Source: Megachile rotundata
Lineage: Eukaryota > Arthropoda > Insecta > Hymenoptera > Megachilidae
Length of the DNA stretch: 64,000 nucleotides
Assembly (NCBI RefSeq): GCF_050947335.1
Contig: NW_027473317.1
Location: 3,906,001 to 3,970,000 of the forward strand
Direction: 5' to 3'
Part shown: in pieces, positions 1 to 13,842 of the stretch
How the letters are laid out: each line of letters opens with the position of its first letter
Numbering within the stretch: position 1 is the stretch's first letter
Program-made: the position numbers and the translations under genes
Notes under the pieces: model-generated
Told to the model about the DNA's origin: nothing
Database searches by the model: none
What the model saw: only the letters and a program-made list of their open reading frames with translations

Positions 1-66
1 GTGATTGTATGATCGTGATTGTATGATCGTGATTGTATGATCGTGATTGTATGATCGTGATTGTAT
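1..66. repeat. Short homogeneous run with C in the second half-unit
   Basis: The first four units carry GATCGTG, that is T-to-C at the last base of the consensus unit (GTATGATC), at 11, 25, 39 and 53. This is the other half-unit from the later GTGATCGTATG runs, so the two GATC classes are distinct variants. The run is cut by the window start and may be longer. Confidence 0.85.
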
Positions 67-1409
67 AATTGTGATTGTATGATCGTGATTGTGAGATTGT
101 GATTGTATGATTGTGGTTGTATGATTGTGATTGTATGATTGTGATTGTATGATTGTGATTGTATGATTGTGTTTGCATGATTGTGATTGTATGATTGTGA
201 TTGCGTGATTGTGATTGTATGATTGTGATTGTGTGATTGCGATTGTATGATTGTGACTGTATGATTGTGATTGTATGATTGTGATTGTATGAATGCGATT
301 GTATGATTGTGACTGTATGATTGTGATTGTATGATTGTCATTGTATGATTGTGATTGTATGATTATGATTGTATGATTGTGATTGTATGATTGTGATTGT
401 GTGATTGTGATTGTATAATTCTGATCGTATGATTGTGATTGTAAGATTGTGATTGTGTGATTGCGATTGTATGATTGCGACTGTATGATTGTGATTGTAT
501 GATTGTCATTGTATGATTGTGATTGTATGATTATGATTGTATGATTGTGCTTGTATGATTGTGATTGTGTGATTGTGATTGTATGATTGTGATTGTATGA
601 TTGTGATTGTAAGATTGTGATTGTGTGATTGTGATTGTATGATTCTGATCGTATGATTGTGATTCTTTGATTGCGATTGTATGATTGTGATTGTATGATT
701 GTGATTGTATGATTGTTATTGTATGATTGTGATTGTATGATTGTGATTGTATGATTGGCATCGTATGATTGTGATTGTGTGATTGCGATTGTATGATTGT
801 GACTGTATGATTGTGATTGTATGATTGTCATTGTATGATTGTGATTGTATGATTATGATTGTATGATTGTCATTGTATGATTGTGATTGTGTGATTGTGA
901 TTGTATGATTGTGATTGTATGATTGTGATTGTATGATTATGATCGTATGATTGTGATTGTATGATTGTGATTGTATGATTGTGATTGTATGATTGCGATT
1001 GTATGATTCTGATTGTATGATTGTGATTGTATGATCGTGATTGTATGATCGTGATTGTATGATCGTGATTGTGAGATAGTGATTGTATGATCGTGATTGT
1101 ATGATCGTGATTTTATGATCGTGATTGTGAGATAGTGATTGTATGATTGTGGTTGTATGATTGTGATTGTATGATTGTGATTGTATGATTGTGATTGTAT
1201 GATTGTGTTTGCATGATTGTGATTGTATGATCGTGATTGTGAGATTGTGATTGTATGATTGTGATTGTATGATTGTGATTGTATGATTGTGATTGTATGA
1301 TTGTGATTGTATGATTGCGATTGTATGATTGTCATTGTACGATAGTAATTGTATGATTGTGATTGTATGATTGTCATTGTATGATTGCGATTGTATGATT
1401 GTGATTGTA

Positions 1410-1962
1410 TGATTGTGATTGTATGATTGTGATCGTATGATTGTGATCGTATGATTGTGATTGTGTAATTGTGATTGTATGATTGTGATTGTATGATTGT
1501 GATTGTATGATTGTGATTGTATGATTGCGATTGTATGATTCTGATTGTATGATTGTGATTGTATGATTGTGATTGTATGATCGTGATTGTATGATCGTGA
1601 TTGTGAGATTGTGATTGTATGATTGTGGTTGTATGATTGTGATTGTATGATTGTGATTGTATGATTGTGATCGTATGATTGCGATTCTTTGATTGCGATT
1701 GTATGATTGTGATTGTATGATTGTGATAGTATGATTGTGATTGTATGATTGTGATTGTATGATTGTGATTGTATGATTTTGATTGTATGATCGTGATTGT
1801 ATGATCGTGATTGTGAGATCGTGATTGTATGATTGTGATTGTATGATTGTGATTGTATGATTGTGATTGTATGATTGTGATTGTATGATAGTGATTGTAT
1901 GATTGTGATTGTATGATTGTCATTGTATGATTGTGATTGTGTGATTGTGATTGTATGATTGT
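1410..1962. repeat. Block copied at +4,424 bp, copy 1
   Basis: The order of variant units matches 5,834-6,386 at a spacing of 4,424 bp (316 units). Shared landmarks include GATAGTATG, GATTTTG, the GAGATCG marker (1,815 and 6,239), GATAGTG and GTCATTG (1,919 and 6,343). A few substitutions separate the copies, for example GTGTAATT here against GTATGATT in the partner. Boundaries are accurate to about one or two units. It overlaps the start of the block at 1,907. Confidence 0.75.
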
Positions 1963-3489
1963 GATTGTATGATTGTGATTGTATGATTATGATCGTATGA
2001 TTGTGATTGTATGATTGTGATTGTATGATTGTGATTGTATGATTGTGATTGCATGATTGTGATTGCGTGATTGTGATTGTATGATTGTGATTGTATGATT
2101 GTGATTGTATGATTGTGATTGTATGATTGTTTCTGTATGATTGTGATTGTATGATTGCGATTGTATGATTGCGATTGTATGATTGTGATTGTATGATCGT
2201 GATTATATGATCGTGATTGTATGATCGTGATTGTGAGATTGTGATTGTATGATTGTGGTTGTATGATTGTGATTGTATGATTGTGATTGTATGATTGTGA
2301 TTGTATGATTGTGTTTGCATGATTGTGATTCTATGATTGTGATTGCGTGATTGTGATTGTATGATTGTGATTGTATGATTGTGATTGTATGATTGTGATT
2401 GTATGATAGTAATTGTATGATTGTCATTGTATGATTGTGATTGTATGATTGTGATCGTATGATTGTGATCGTATGATTGTGATCGTATGATTGTGATCGT
2501 ATGATTGTGGTCGTATGATTGTGGTTGTATGATTGTGATTGTATGATTGTGATTGTATGATTGTGATTGTATGATTGTGATTGTATGATTGTGATTGTAT
2601 GATTGTGATTGTATGATTGTGATTGTATGATCGTGATTGTATGATCGTGATTGTGAGATTGTGATTGTATGATTGTGGTTGTATGATTGTGGTTGTATGA
2701 TTGTGATCGTATGATTGTGATCGTATGATTGTGATTGTATGATTGTGATTGTATGATTGTGATTGTATGATTGCGATTGTATGATTGTGATTGTATGATT
2801 GTGATTGTATGATTGTGATCGTATGATTGTGATCGTACGATTGTGATTGTATAATGGTGATTGTATGATTGTGATTGTATGATTGTGATTGTATGATTGT
2901 GATTGTATGATTGTGATTGTATGATTGTGATTGTATGATTGCGATTGTATGATTGTGATTGTATGATTGTGATTGTATGATCGTGATTGTATGATCGTGA
3001 TTGTATGATCGTGATTGTGAGATTGTGATTGTATGATTGTGGTTGTATGATTGTGATCGTATGATTGTGATTGTATGATTGTAATTGTATGATTGTGATT
3101 GTATGATTGTGATTGTATGATTGTGATTGTATGATTGTGATCGTATGATTGTCATTCTTTGATTGCGATTGTATGATTGTGATTGTATGATTGTGATTGT
3201 ATGATTGTGATTGTATGATTGTTATTGTATGATTGTAATTGTATGATTGTGATTGTATGATTGTGATTGTATGATTGTGATTGTATGATTGTGATTGTAT
3301 GATTGTGATTGAATGATTGCGATTGTATGATTGTGATTGTATGATTGTGATTGTATGATTGTGATCGTATGATTGTGGTCGTATGATTGTGATTGTATAA
3401 TCTTGATTGTATGATTGCGATTGTATGATTGTGATTGTATGATTGTGATTGTATGATTGTGATTGTATGATTGTGATTGTATGATTGTG
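1907..3489. repeat. 1.58-kb block copied at +5,656 bp, copy 1
   Basis: Matches 7,563-9,145 with a constant spacing of 5,656 bp (404 units). Landmarks in register are GATAGTAATTG (2,405/8,061), GTACG (2,835/8,491) and the rare TATAATCTTG (about 3,396/9,052). Differences seen: A at 1,922 against G at 7,578, and T at 2,822 against A at 8,478. The match ends where the downstream copy changes GTGATT to GTGGTT and lacks a unit. Confidence 0.85.
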
Positions 3490-4263
3490 ATTGTATGATT
3501 GTGATTGTATGATTGTGATCGTATGATTGTGATTCTTTGATTGCGATTGTATGATTGCGATTGTATGATTGTGATTGTATGATTGTGATTGTATGATTGT
3601 GATTGTATGATTGTGATTGTATGATTGTGATTGTATGATTGTGATTGTATGATTGTGATTGTATGATTGTGATTGTATGATTGTGATTGTATGATTGTGA
3701 TTGTATGATTGTGATTGTATGATTGTGATTGTATGATCGTGATTGTATGATCGTGATTGTGAGATTGTGATTGTATGATTGTGGTTGTATGATTGTGGTT
3801 GTATGATTGTGATCGTATGATTGTGATCGTATGATTGTGATTGTATGATTTTGATTGTATGATTGTGATTGTATGATTGTGATTGTATGATTGTGATTGT
3901 GTGATTGTGATTGTATGATTGTGATCGTATGATTGTGATCGTACGATTGTGGTTGTATAATGGTGATTGTATGATTGTGATTGTATAATTGTGATTGTAT
4001 GATTGTGATTGTATGATTGCGATTGTATGATTCTGATGGTATGATTGTGATTGTATGATTGTGATTGTATGATTGTTATTGTATGATTGTGATTGTATGA
4101 TTGTGATTGTGAGATTGTGATTGTATGATTGTGGTTGTATGATTGTGATCGTATGATTGTGATTGTATGATTGTGATTGTATGATTGTGATTGTATGATT
4201 GTGATTGTATGATTGTGATTGTATGATTGTGATTGTATGATTGTGATTGTATGATTGTGATCG

Positions 4264-5346
4264 TATGATTGTGATTGTATGATTGTGATTGTATGATTGT
4301 GATTGTATGGTTGTGATCGTATGATTGCGATTCTTTGATTGCGATTGTATGATTGTGATTGTATGATTGTGATTGTATGATTGTGATTGTATGATTGTGA
4401 TTGTATGATTATGATTGTATGATTGTGATTGTATGATTGTGATTGTGTGATTGTGATTGTATGATTCTGATCGTATGATTGTGATTGTATGATTATGATT
4501 ATATGATTGTCATTGTATGATTGTGATTGTGTGATTGTGATTGTATGATTGTGATTGTATGATTGTGATTGTATGATTATGATCGTATGATTGTGATTGT
4601 ATGATTGTGATTGTATGATTGTGATTGTATGATTGTGATTGCATGATTGTGATTGCATGATTGTGATTGTATGATTGTGATTGTATGATTGTGATTGTAT
4701 GATTGTTTCTGTATGATTGTGATTGTATGATTGCGATTGTATGATTCTGATTGTATGATTGTGATTGTGTGATTGTGATTGTGTGATTGTGATAGTATAA
4801 TTGTGATTGTATGATTGTGATTGTATGATTGTGATTGTATGATTGTGATTGTATGATTGCGATTGTATGATTCTGATTGTATGATTGTGATTGTATGATC
4901 GTGATTGTATAATCGTGATTGTATGATCGTGATTGTGAGATAGTGATTGTATGATTGTGGTTGTATGATTGTGATTGTATGATTGTGATTGTATGATTGT
5001 GATTGTATGATTGTGTTTGCATGATTGTGATTGTATGATCGTGATTGTGAGATTGTGATTGTATGATTGTGATTGTATGATTGTGATTGTATGATTGTGA
5101 TTGTATGATTGTCATTGTATGATAGTAATTGTATTATTGTGATTGTATGATTGTCATTGTATGATTGCGATTGTATGATTGTGATTGTATGATTGTGACT
5201 GTATGATTGTGATCGTATGATTGTGATCGTATGATTGTGATTGTATAATTGTGATTGTATGATTGTGATTGTATGATTGTGATTGTATGATTGCGATTGT
5301 ATGATTCTGATTGTATGATTGTGATTGTATGATTGTGATTGTATGA
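4264..5346. repeat. Block copied at about +8.2 kb, copy 1
   Basis: Matches 12,468-13,536, first at 8,204 bp (586 units; GTATGGTTG at 4,309/12,513) and then at 8,190 bp (585 units; TTTCTG at 4,709/12,899, GAGATAG at 4,937/13,127, GTCATTG at about 5,153/13,343). One whole unit was gained or lost between the copies. The right edge is set by GATT here against GATC in the partner. Confidence 0.75.
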
Positions 5347-5895
5347 TTGTGATTGTATGATTGTGATTGTATGATTGTGATTGTATGATTGTGATTGTAT
5401 GATTGTGATTGTATGATTGCGATTGTATGATTGTGATTGTATGATTGTGATTGTATGATTGTGATCGTATGATTGTGGTCGTATGATTGTGATTGTATAA
5501 TGGTGATTGTATGATTGCGATTGTATGATTGTGATTGTATGATTGTGATTGTATGATTGTGATTGTATGATTGTGATTGTATGATTGTGATTGTATGATT
5601 GTGATTGTATGATTGTGATTGTATGATTGTGATCGTATGATTGTGATTCTTTGATTGCGATTGTATGATTGCGATTGTATGATTGTGATTGTATGATTTT
5701 GATTGTATGATTGTGATTGTATGATTGTGATTGTATGATTGTGATTGTATGATTGTGATTGTATGATTGTGATTGTATGATCGTGATTGTATGATCGTGA
5801 TTGTGAGATTGTGATTGTATGATTGTGGTTGTATGATTGTGGTTGTATGATTGTGATCGTATGATTGTGATCGTATGATTGTGATTGTATGATTG
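4660..5895. repeat. 1.24-kb block copied at +5,628 bp, copy 1
   Basis: Matches 10,288-11,523 at 5,628 bp (402 units): TTTCTG at 4,709/10,337, GAGATAG at 4,937/10,565, GATTCTTTG at about 5,645/11,273. It overlaps the 8.2-kb-spaced block, so this sequence now has at least three relatives in the window. One visible difference is GATTTTG near 5,697 against GATTGTG in the partner. Confidence 0.8.
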
Positions 5896-6386
5896 TGATT
5901 GTATGATTGTGATTGTATGATTGTGATTGTATGATTGTGATTGTATGATTGCGATTGTATGATTCTGATTGTATGATTGTGATTGTATGATTGTGATTGT
6001 ATGATCGTGATTGTATGATCGTGATTGTGAGATTGTGATTGTATGATTGTGGTTGTATGATTGTGATTGTATGATTGTGATTGTATGATTGTGATCGTAT
6101 GATTGCGATTCTTTGATTGCGATTGTATGATTGTGATTGTATGATTGTGATAGTATGATTGTGATTGTATGATTGTGATTGTATGATTGTGATTGTATGA
6201 TTTTGATTGTATGATCGTGATTGTATGATCGTGATTGTGAGATCGTGATTGTATGATTGTGATTGTATGATTGTGATTGTATGATTGTGATTGTATGATT
6301 GTGATTGTATGATAGTGATTGTATGATTGTGATTGTATGATTGTCATTGTATGATTGTGATTGTGTGATTGTGATTGTATGATTGT
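5834..6386. repeat. Block copied at +4,424 bp, copy 2
   Basis: Partner of 1,410-1,962; it carries the GAGATCG marker at 6,239 and GTCATTG at 6,343. After about 6,387 the order of variants departs from the partner (GATCG units here, plain consensus there). Confidence 0.75.
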
Positions 6387-7562
6387 GATCGTATGATTGT
6401 GATCGTATGATTGTGATCGTATGATTGTGATCGTATGATTGTGATTGTATGATTGTGATTGTATGATTGTGATTGTGTGATTGTGATTGTGAGATTGTGA
6501 TTGTATGATTTTGATTGTATGATCGTGATTCTATGATCGTGATTGTGAGATTTTGATTGTGTGATTGTGATTGTATGATTGTGATTGTATGATTGTGATT
6601 GTATGATTGTGATTGTATGATTGTGATTGTATGATTGTGATTGTATGATTGTGATTGTATGATTGTGATTGTATGATAGTAATTGTATGATTGTGATTGT
6701 ATGATTGTCATTGTATGATTGTGATTGTATGACTGTGATTGTATGATTGTGATTGTATGATTGTGATTGTATGATTGTGATTGTATGATTGTGATTGTAT
6801 GATTGTGATCGTATGATTGTGATTCTTTGATTGCGATTGTATGATTGTGATTGTATGATTGTGATTGTATGATTTTGATTGTGTGATTGTGATTGTATGA
6901 TTGTGATTGTATGATTGTGATTGTATGATTGTGATTGTATGATTGTGATTGTATGATTGTGATTGTATGATTGTGATTGTATGATTGTGATTGTATGATT
7001 GTGATTGTATGATAGTAATTGTATGATTGTGATTGTATGATTGTCATTGTATGATTGTGATTGTATGACTGTGATTGTATGATTGTGATTGTATGATTGT
7101 GATTGTATGATTGTGATTGTATGATTGTGATTGTATGATTGCGATCGTATGATTGTGATTGTATGATTGTGATTGTGTGGTTGTGATTGTGAGATTGTGA
7201 TTGTATGATTTTGATTGTATGATCGTGATTCTATGATCGTGATTGTGAGATTTTGATTGTGTGATTGTGATTGTATGATTGTGATTGTATGATTGTGATT
7301 GTATGATTGTGATTGTATGATTGTGATTGTATGATTGTGATTGTGTGATTGTGATTGTATGATTCTGATCGTATGATTGTGATTCTTTGATTGCGATTGT
7401 ATGATTTTGATTGTATGATTGTGATTGTATGATTGTGATTGTATGACTGTGATTGTATGATTGGCATCGTATGATTGTGATTGTGTGATTGCGATTGTAT
7501 GATTGTGACTGTATGATTGTGATTGTATGATTGTCATTGTATGATTGTGATTGTATGATTAT

Positions 7563-9145
7563 GATTGTATGATTGTCGTTGTATGATTGTGATTGTGTGA
7601 TTGTGATTGTATGATTGTGATTGTATGATTGTGATTGTATGATTATGATCGTATGATTGTGATTGTATGATTGTGATTGTATGATTGTGATTGTATGATT
7701 GTGATTGCATGATTGTGATTGCGTGATTGTGATTGTATGATTGTGATTGTATGATTGTGATTGTATGATTGTGATTGTATGATTGTTTCTGTATGATTGT
7801 GATTGTATGATTGCGATTGTATGATTGCGATTGTATGATTGTGATTGTATGATCGTGATTATATGATCGTGATTGTATGATCGTGATTGTGAGATTGTGA
7901 TTGTATGATTGTGGTTGTATGATTGTGATTGTATGATTGTGATTGTATGATTGTGATTGTATGATTGTGTTTGCATGATTGTGATTCTATGATTGTGATT
8001 GCGTGATTGTGATTGTATGATTGTGATTGTATGATTGTGATTGTATGATTGTGATTGTATGATAGTAATTGTATGATTGTCATTGTATGATTGTGATTGT
8101 ATGATTGTGATCGTATGATTGTGATCGTATGATTGTGATCGTATGATTGTGATCGTATGATTGTGGTCGTATGATTGTGGTTGTATGATTGTGATTGTAT
8201 GATTGTGATTGTATGATTGTGATTGTATGATTGTGATTGTATGATTGTGATTGTATGATTGTGATTGTATGATTGTGATTGTATGATCGTGATTGTATGA
8301 TCGTGATTGTGAGATTGTGATTGTATGATTGTGGTTGTATGATTGTGGTTGTATGATTGTGATCGTATGATTGTGATCGTATGATTGTGATTGTATGATT
8401 GTGATTGTATGATTGTGATTGTATGATTGCGATTGTATGATTGTGATTGTATGATTGTGATTGTATGATTGTGATCGAATGATTGTGATCGTACGATTGT
8501 GATTGTATAATGGTGATTGTATGATTGTGATTGTATGATTGTGATTGTATGATTGTGATTGTATGATTGTGATTGTATGATTGTGATTGTATGATTGCGA
8601 TTGTATGATTGTGATTGTATGATTGTGATTGTATGATCGTGATTGTATGATCGTGATTGTATGATCGTGATTGTGAGATTGTGATTGTATGATTGTGGTT
8701 GTATGATTGTGATCGTATGATTGTGATTGTATGATTGTAATTGTATGATTGTGATTGTATGATTGTGATTGTATGATTGTGATTGTATGATTGTGATCGT
8801 ATGATTGTCATTCTTTGATTGCGATTGTATGATTGTGATTGTATGATTGTGATTGTATGATTGTGATTGTATGATTGTTATTGTATGATTGTAATTGTAT
8901 GATTGTGATTGTATGATTGTGATTGTATGATTGTGATTGTATGATTGTGATTGTATGATTGTGATTGTATGATTGCGATTGTATGATTGTGATTGTATGA
9001 TTGTGATTGTATGATTGTGATCGTATGATTGTGGTCGTATGATTGTGATTGTATAATCTTGATTGTATGATTGCGATTGTATGATTGTGATTGTATGATT
9101 GTGATTGTATGATTGTGATTGTATGATTGTGATTGTATGATTGTG
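7563..9145. repeat. 1.58-kb block copied at +5,656 bp, copy 2
   Basis: Partner of 1,907-3,489. It shares the rare TATAATCTTG variant and the GTACG unit followed by GTATAATGG. Private changes here include GATCGAATG near 8,478 and GTCGTTG near 7,577. Confidence 0.85.
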
Positions 9146-9231
9146 GTTGTATGATTGTGATTGTATGATTGTGATCGTATGATTGTGATTCTTTGATTGC
9201 GATTGTATGATTGCGATTGTACGATTGTGAT

Positions 9232-10333
9232 TGTATGATTGTGATTGTATGATTGTGATTGTATGATTGTGATTGTATGATTGTGTTTGCATGATTGTGA
9301 TTGTATGATCGTGATTGTGAGATTGTGATTGTATGATTGTGATTGTATGATTGTGATTGTATGATTGTGATTGTATGATTGTCATTGTATGATAGTAATT
9401 GTATTATTGTGATTGTATGATTGTCATTGTATGATTGCGATTGTATGATTGTGATTGTATGATTGTGACTGTATGATTGTGATCGTATGATTGTGATCGT
9501 ATGATTGTGATTGTATAATTGTGATTGTATGATTGTGATTGTATGATTGTGATTGTATGATTGCGATTGTATGATTCTGATTGTATGATTGTGATTGTAT
9601 GATTGTGATTGTATGATTGTGATTGTATGATTGTGATTGTATGATTGTGATTGTATGATTGTGATTGTATGATTGTGATTGTATGATTGCGATTGTATGA
9701 TTGTGATTGTATGATTGTGATTGTATGATTGTGATCGTATGATTGTGGTCGTATGATTGTGATTGTATAATGGTGATTGTATGATTGCGATTGTATGATT
9801 GTGATTGTATGATTGTGATTGTATGATTGTGATTGTATGATTGTGATTGTATGATTGTGATTGTATGATTGTGATTGTATGATTGTGATTGTATGATTGT
9901 GATCGTATGATTGTGATTCTTTGATTGCGATTGTATGATTGCGATTGTATGATTGTGATTGTATGATTGTGATTGTATGATTGTGATTGTATGATTGTGA
10001 TTGTATGATTGTGATTGTATGATTGTGATTGTATGATTGTGATTGTATGATCGTGATTGTATGATCGTGATTGTGAGATTGTGATTGTATGATTGTGGTT
10101 GTATGATTGTGGTTGTATGATTGTGATCGTATGATTGTGATCGTATGATTGTGATTGTATGATTGTGATTGTATGATTGTGATTGTATGATTGCGATTGT
10201 ATGATTGTGATTGTATGATTGTGATTGTATGATTGTGATCGTATGATTGTGATCGTACGATTGTGATTGTATAATGGTGATTGTATGATTGTGATTGTAT
10301 GATTGTGATTGTATGATTGTGATTGTATGATTG
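9232..10333. repeat. 1.1-kb block duplicated nearby at +1,358 bp, copy 1
   Basis: Matches 10,590-11,691 at 1,358 bp (97 units): GTTTGC at about 9,285/10,643 and GTACG at 10,255/11,613. Ends where this copy has TTTCTG at 10,334 and the partner has plain consensus. The same material is also close to 5.0-5.9 kb at a spacing of 4,270 bp (GATAGTAATTG at 5,121/9,391). Confidence 0.8.
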
Positions 10334-11523
10334 TTTCTGTATGATTGTGATTGTATGATTGCGATTGTATGATTCTGATTGTATGATTGTGATTGTGTGA
10401 TTGTGATTGTGTGATTGTGATAGTATAATTGTGATTGTATGATTGTGATTGTATGATTGTGATTGTATGATTGTGATTGTATGATTGCGATTGTATGATT
10501 CTGATTGTATGATTGTGATTGTATGATCGTGATTGTATAATCGTGATTGTATGATCGTGATTGTGAGATAGTGATTGTATGATTGTGGTTGTATGATTGT
10601 GATTGTATGATTGTGATTGTATGATTGTGATTGTATGATTGTGTTTGCATGATTGTGATTGTATGATCGTGATTGTGAGATTGTGATTGTATGATTGTGA
10701 TTGTATGATTGTGATTGTATGATTGTGATTGTATGATTGTCATTGTATGATAGTAATTGTATTATTGTGATTGTATGATTGTCATTGTATGATTGCGATT
10801 GTATGATTGTGATTGTATGATTGTGACTGTATGATTGTGATCGTATGATTGTGATCGTATGATTGTGATTGTATAATTGTGATTGTATGATTGTGATTGT
10901 ATGATTGTGATTGTATGATTGCGATTGTATGATTCTGATTGTATGATTGTGATTGTATGATTGTGATTGTATGATTGTGATTGTATGATTGTGATTGTAT
11001 GATTGTGATTGTATGATTGTGATTGTATGATTGTGATTGTATGATTGCGATTGTATGATTGTGATTGTATGATTGTGATTGTATGATTGTGATCGTATGA
11101 TTGTGGTCGTATGATTGTGATTGTATAATGGTGATTGTATGATTGCGATTGTATGATTGTGATTGTATGATTGTGATTGTATGATTGTGATTGTATGATT
11201 GTGATTGTATGATTGTGATTGTATGATTGTGATTGTATGATTGTGATTGTATGATTGTGATCGTATGATTGTGATTCTTTGATTGCGATTGTATGATTGC
11301 GATTGTATGATTGTGATTGTATGATTGTGATTGTATGATTGTGATTGTATGATTGTGATTGTATGATTGTGATTGTATGATTGTGATTGTATGATTGTGA
11401 TTGTATGATCGTGATTGTATGATCGTGATTGTGAGATTGTGATTGTATGATTGTGGTTGTATGATTGTGGTTGTATGATTGTGATCGTATGATTGTGATC
11501 GTATGATTGTGATTGTATGATTG
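10288..11523. repeat. 1.24-kb block copied at +5,628 bp, copy 2
   Basis: Partner of 4,660-5,895. It overlaps the second copy of the 1,358-bp-spaced duplication, showing at least two successive copying events in the same interval. Confidence 0.8.
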
Positions 11524-11691
11524 TGATTGTATGATTGTGATTGTATGATTGCGATTGTATGATTGTGATTGTATGATTGTGATTGTATGATTGTGATCGT
11601 ATGATTGTGATCGTACGATTGTGATTGTATAATGGTGATTGTATGATTGTGATTGTATGATTGTGATTGTATGATTGTGATTGTATGATTG
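10590..11691. repeat. 1.1-kb block duplicated at +1,358 bp, copy 2
   Basis: Partner of 9,232-10,333, with GTACG and GTATAATGG following in the same order. It is itself the left part of a longer block copied to 15.6-17.3 kb. Confidence 0.8.
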
Positions 11692-12303
11692 TGATTGTAT
11701 GATTGTGATTGTATGATTGCGATTGTATGATTCTGATTGTATGATTGTGATTGTATGATTGTGATTGTATGATCGTGATTGTATGATCGTGATTGTATGA
11801 TCGTGATTGTGAGATTGTGATTGTATGATTGTGGTTGTATGATTGTGATCGTATGATTGTGATTGTATGATTGTGATTGTATGATTGTGATTGTATGATT
11901 GTGATTGTATGATTGTGATTGTATGATTGTGATTGTATGATTGTGATTGTATGATTGTGATCGTATGATTGTCATTCTTTGATTGCGATTGTATGATTGT
12001 GATTGTATGATTGTGATTGTATGATTGTTATTGTATGATTGTGATTGTATGATTGTGATTGTATGATTGTGATTGTATGATTGTGATTGTATGATTGTGA
12101 TTGTATGATTGCGATTGTATGATTGTGATTGTATGATTGTGATTGTATGATTGTGATCGTATGATTGTGGTCGTATGATTGTGATTGTATAATGGTGATT
12201 GTATGATTGCGATTGTATGATTGTGATTGTATGATTGTGATTGTATGATTGTGATTGTATGGTTGTGATCGTATGATTGCGATTCTTTGATTGCGATTGT
12301 ATG
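10630..12303. repeat. 1.7-kb block copied at about +5.0 kb, copy 1
   Basis: Matches 15,643-17,344. The spacing is 5,013 bp at the left (TTTGCATG, C at 10,648/15,661) and 5,041 bp further on (GTACG at 11,613/16,654; GTATGGTTG at 12,261/17,302). These are 358 and 360 units plus the single base gained at 14,385. Two units were inserted or deleted between the copies. Confidence 0.85.
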
Positions 12304-12467
12304 ATTGTGATTGTATGATTGTGATTGTATGATTGTGATTGTATGATTGTGATTGTATGATCGTGATTGTATGATTCTGATTGTATGATTGTGATTGTGT
12401 GATTGTGATTGTGTGATTGTGATTGTGTGATTGTGATAGTATAATTGTGATTGTATGATTGTGATTG

Positions 12468-13536
12468 TATGATTGTGATTGTATGATTGTGATTGTATGA
12501 TTGTGATTGTATGGTTGTGATCGTATGATTGCGATTCTTTGATTGCGATTGTATGATTGTGATTGTATGATTGTGATTGTATGATTGTGATTGTATGATT
12601 ATGATTGTATGATTGTGATTGTATGATTGTGATTGTGTGATTGTGATTGTATGATTCTGATCGTATGATTGTGATTGTATGATTATGATTGTATGATTGT
12701 CATTGTATGATTGTGATTGTGTGATTGTGATTGTATGATTGTGATTGTATGATTGTGATTGTATGATTATGATCGTATGATTGTGATTGTATGATTGTGA
12801 TTGCATGATTGTGATTGTATGATTGTGATTGCATGATTGTGATTGCATGATTGTGATTGTATGATTGTGATTGTATGATTGTGATTGTATGATTGTTTCT
12901 GTATGATTGTGATTGTATGATTGCGATTGTATGATTCTGATTGTATGATTGTGATTGTGTGATTGTGATTGTGTGATTGTGATAGTATAATTGTGATTGT
13001 ATGATTGTGATTGTATGATTGTGATTGTATGATTGTGATTGTATGATTGCGATTGTATGATTCTGATTGTATGATTGTGATTGTATGATCGTGATTGTAT
13101 AATCGTGATTGTATGATCGTGATTGTGAGATAGTGATTGTATGATTGTGGTTGTATGATTGTGATTGTATGATTGTGATTGTATGATTGTGATTGTATGA
13201 TTGTGTTTGCATGATTGTGATTGTATGATCGTGATTGTGAGATTGTGATTGTATGATTGTGATTGTATGATTGTGATTGTATGATTGTGATTGTATGATT
13301 GTCATTGTATGATAGTAATTGTATGATTGTGATTGTATGATTGTCATTGTATGATTGCGATTGTATGATTGTGATTGTATGATTGTGACTGTATGATTGT
13401 GATCGTATGATTGTGATCGTATGATTGTGATTGTATAATTGTGATTGTATGATTGTGATTGTATGATTGTGATTGTATGATTGCGATTGTATGATTCTGA
13501 TTGTATGATTGTGATTGTATGATTGTGATTGTATGA
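12468..13536. repeat. Block copied at about +8.2 kb, copy 2
   Basis: Partner of 4,264-5,346. Near 13,320 the unit reads GTATGATTG where the partner has GTATTATTG (about 5,130), a simple substitution difference. Confidence 0.75.
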
Positions 13537-13842
13537 TCGTGATTGAATGATCGTGATTGTATGATCGTGATTGTGAGATTGTGATTGTATGATTGTGGTT
13601 GTATGATTGTGGTTGTATGATTGTGATTGTATGATTGTGATTGTATGATTGTGATCGTATGATTGCGATTCCTTGATTGCGATTGTATGATTGTGATTGT
13701 ATGATTGTGATTGTATGATTGTGATTGTATGATTGTGATTGTATGATTGTGATTGTATGATTGTGATTGTATGATTGTGATTGTATGATTGTGATTGTAT
13801 GATTTTGATTGTATGATCGTGATTGTATGATCGTGATTGTAT

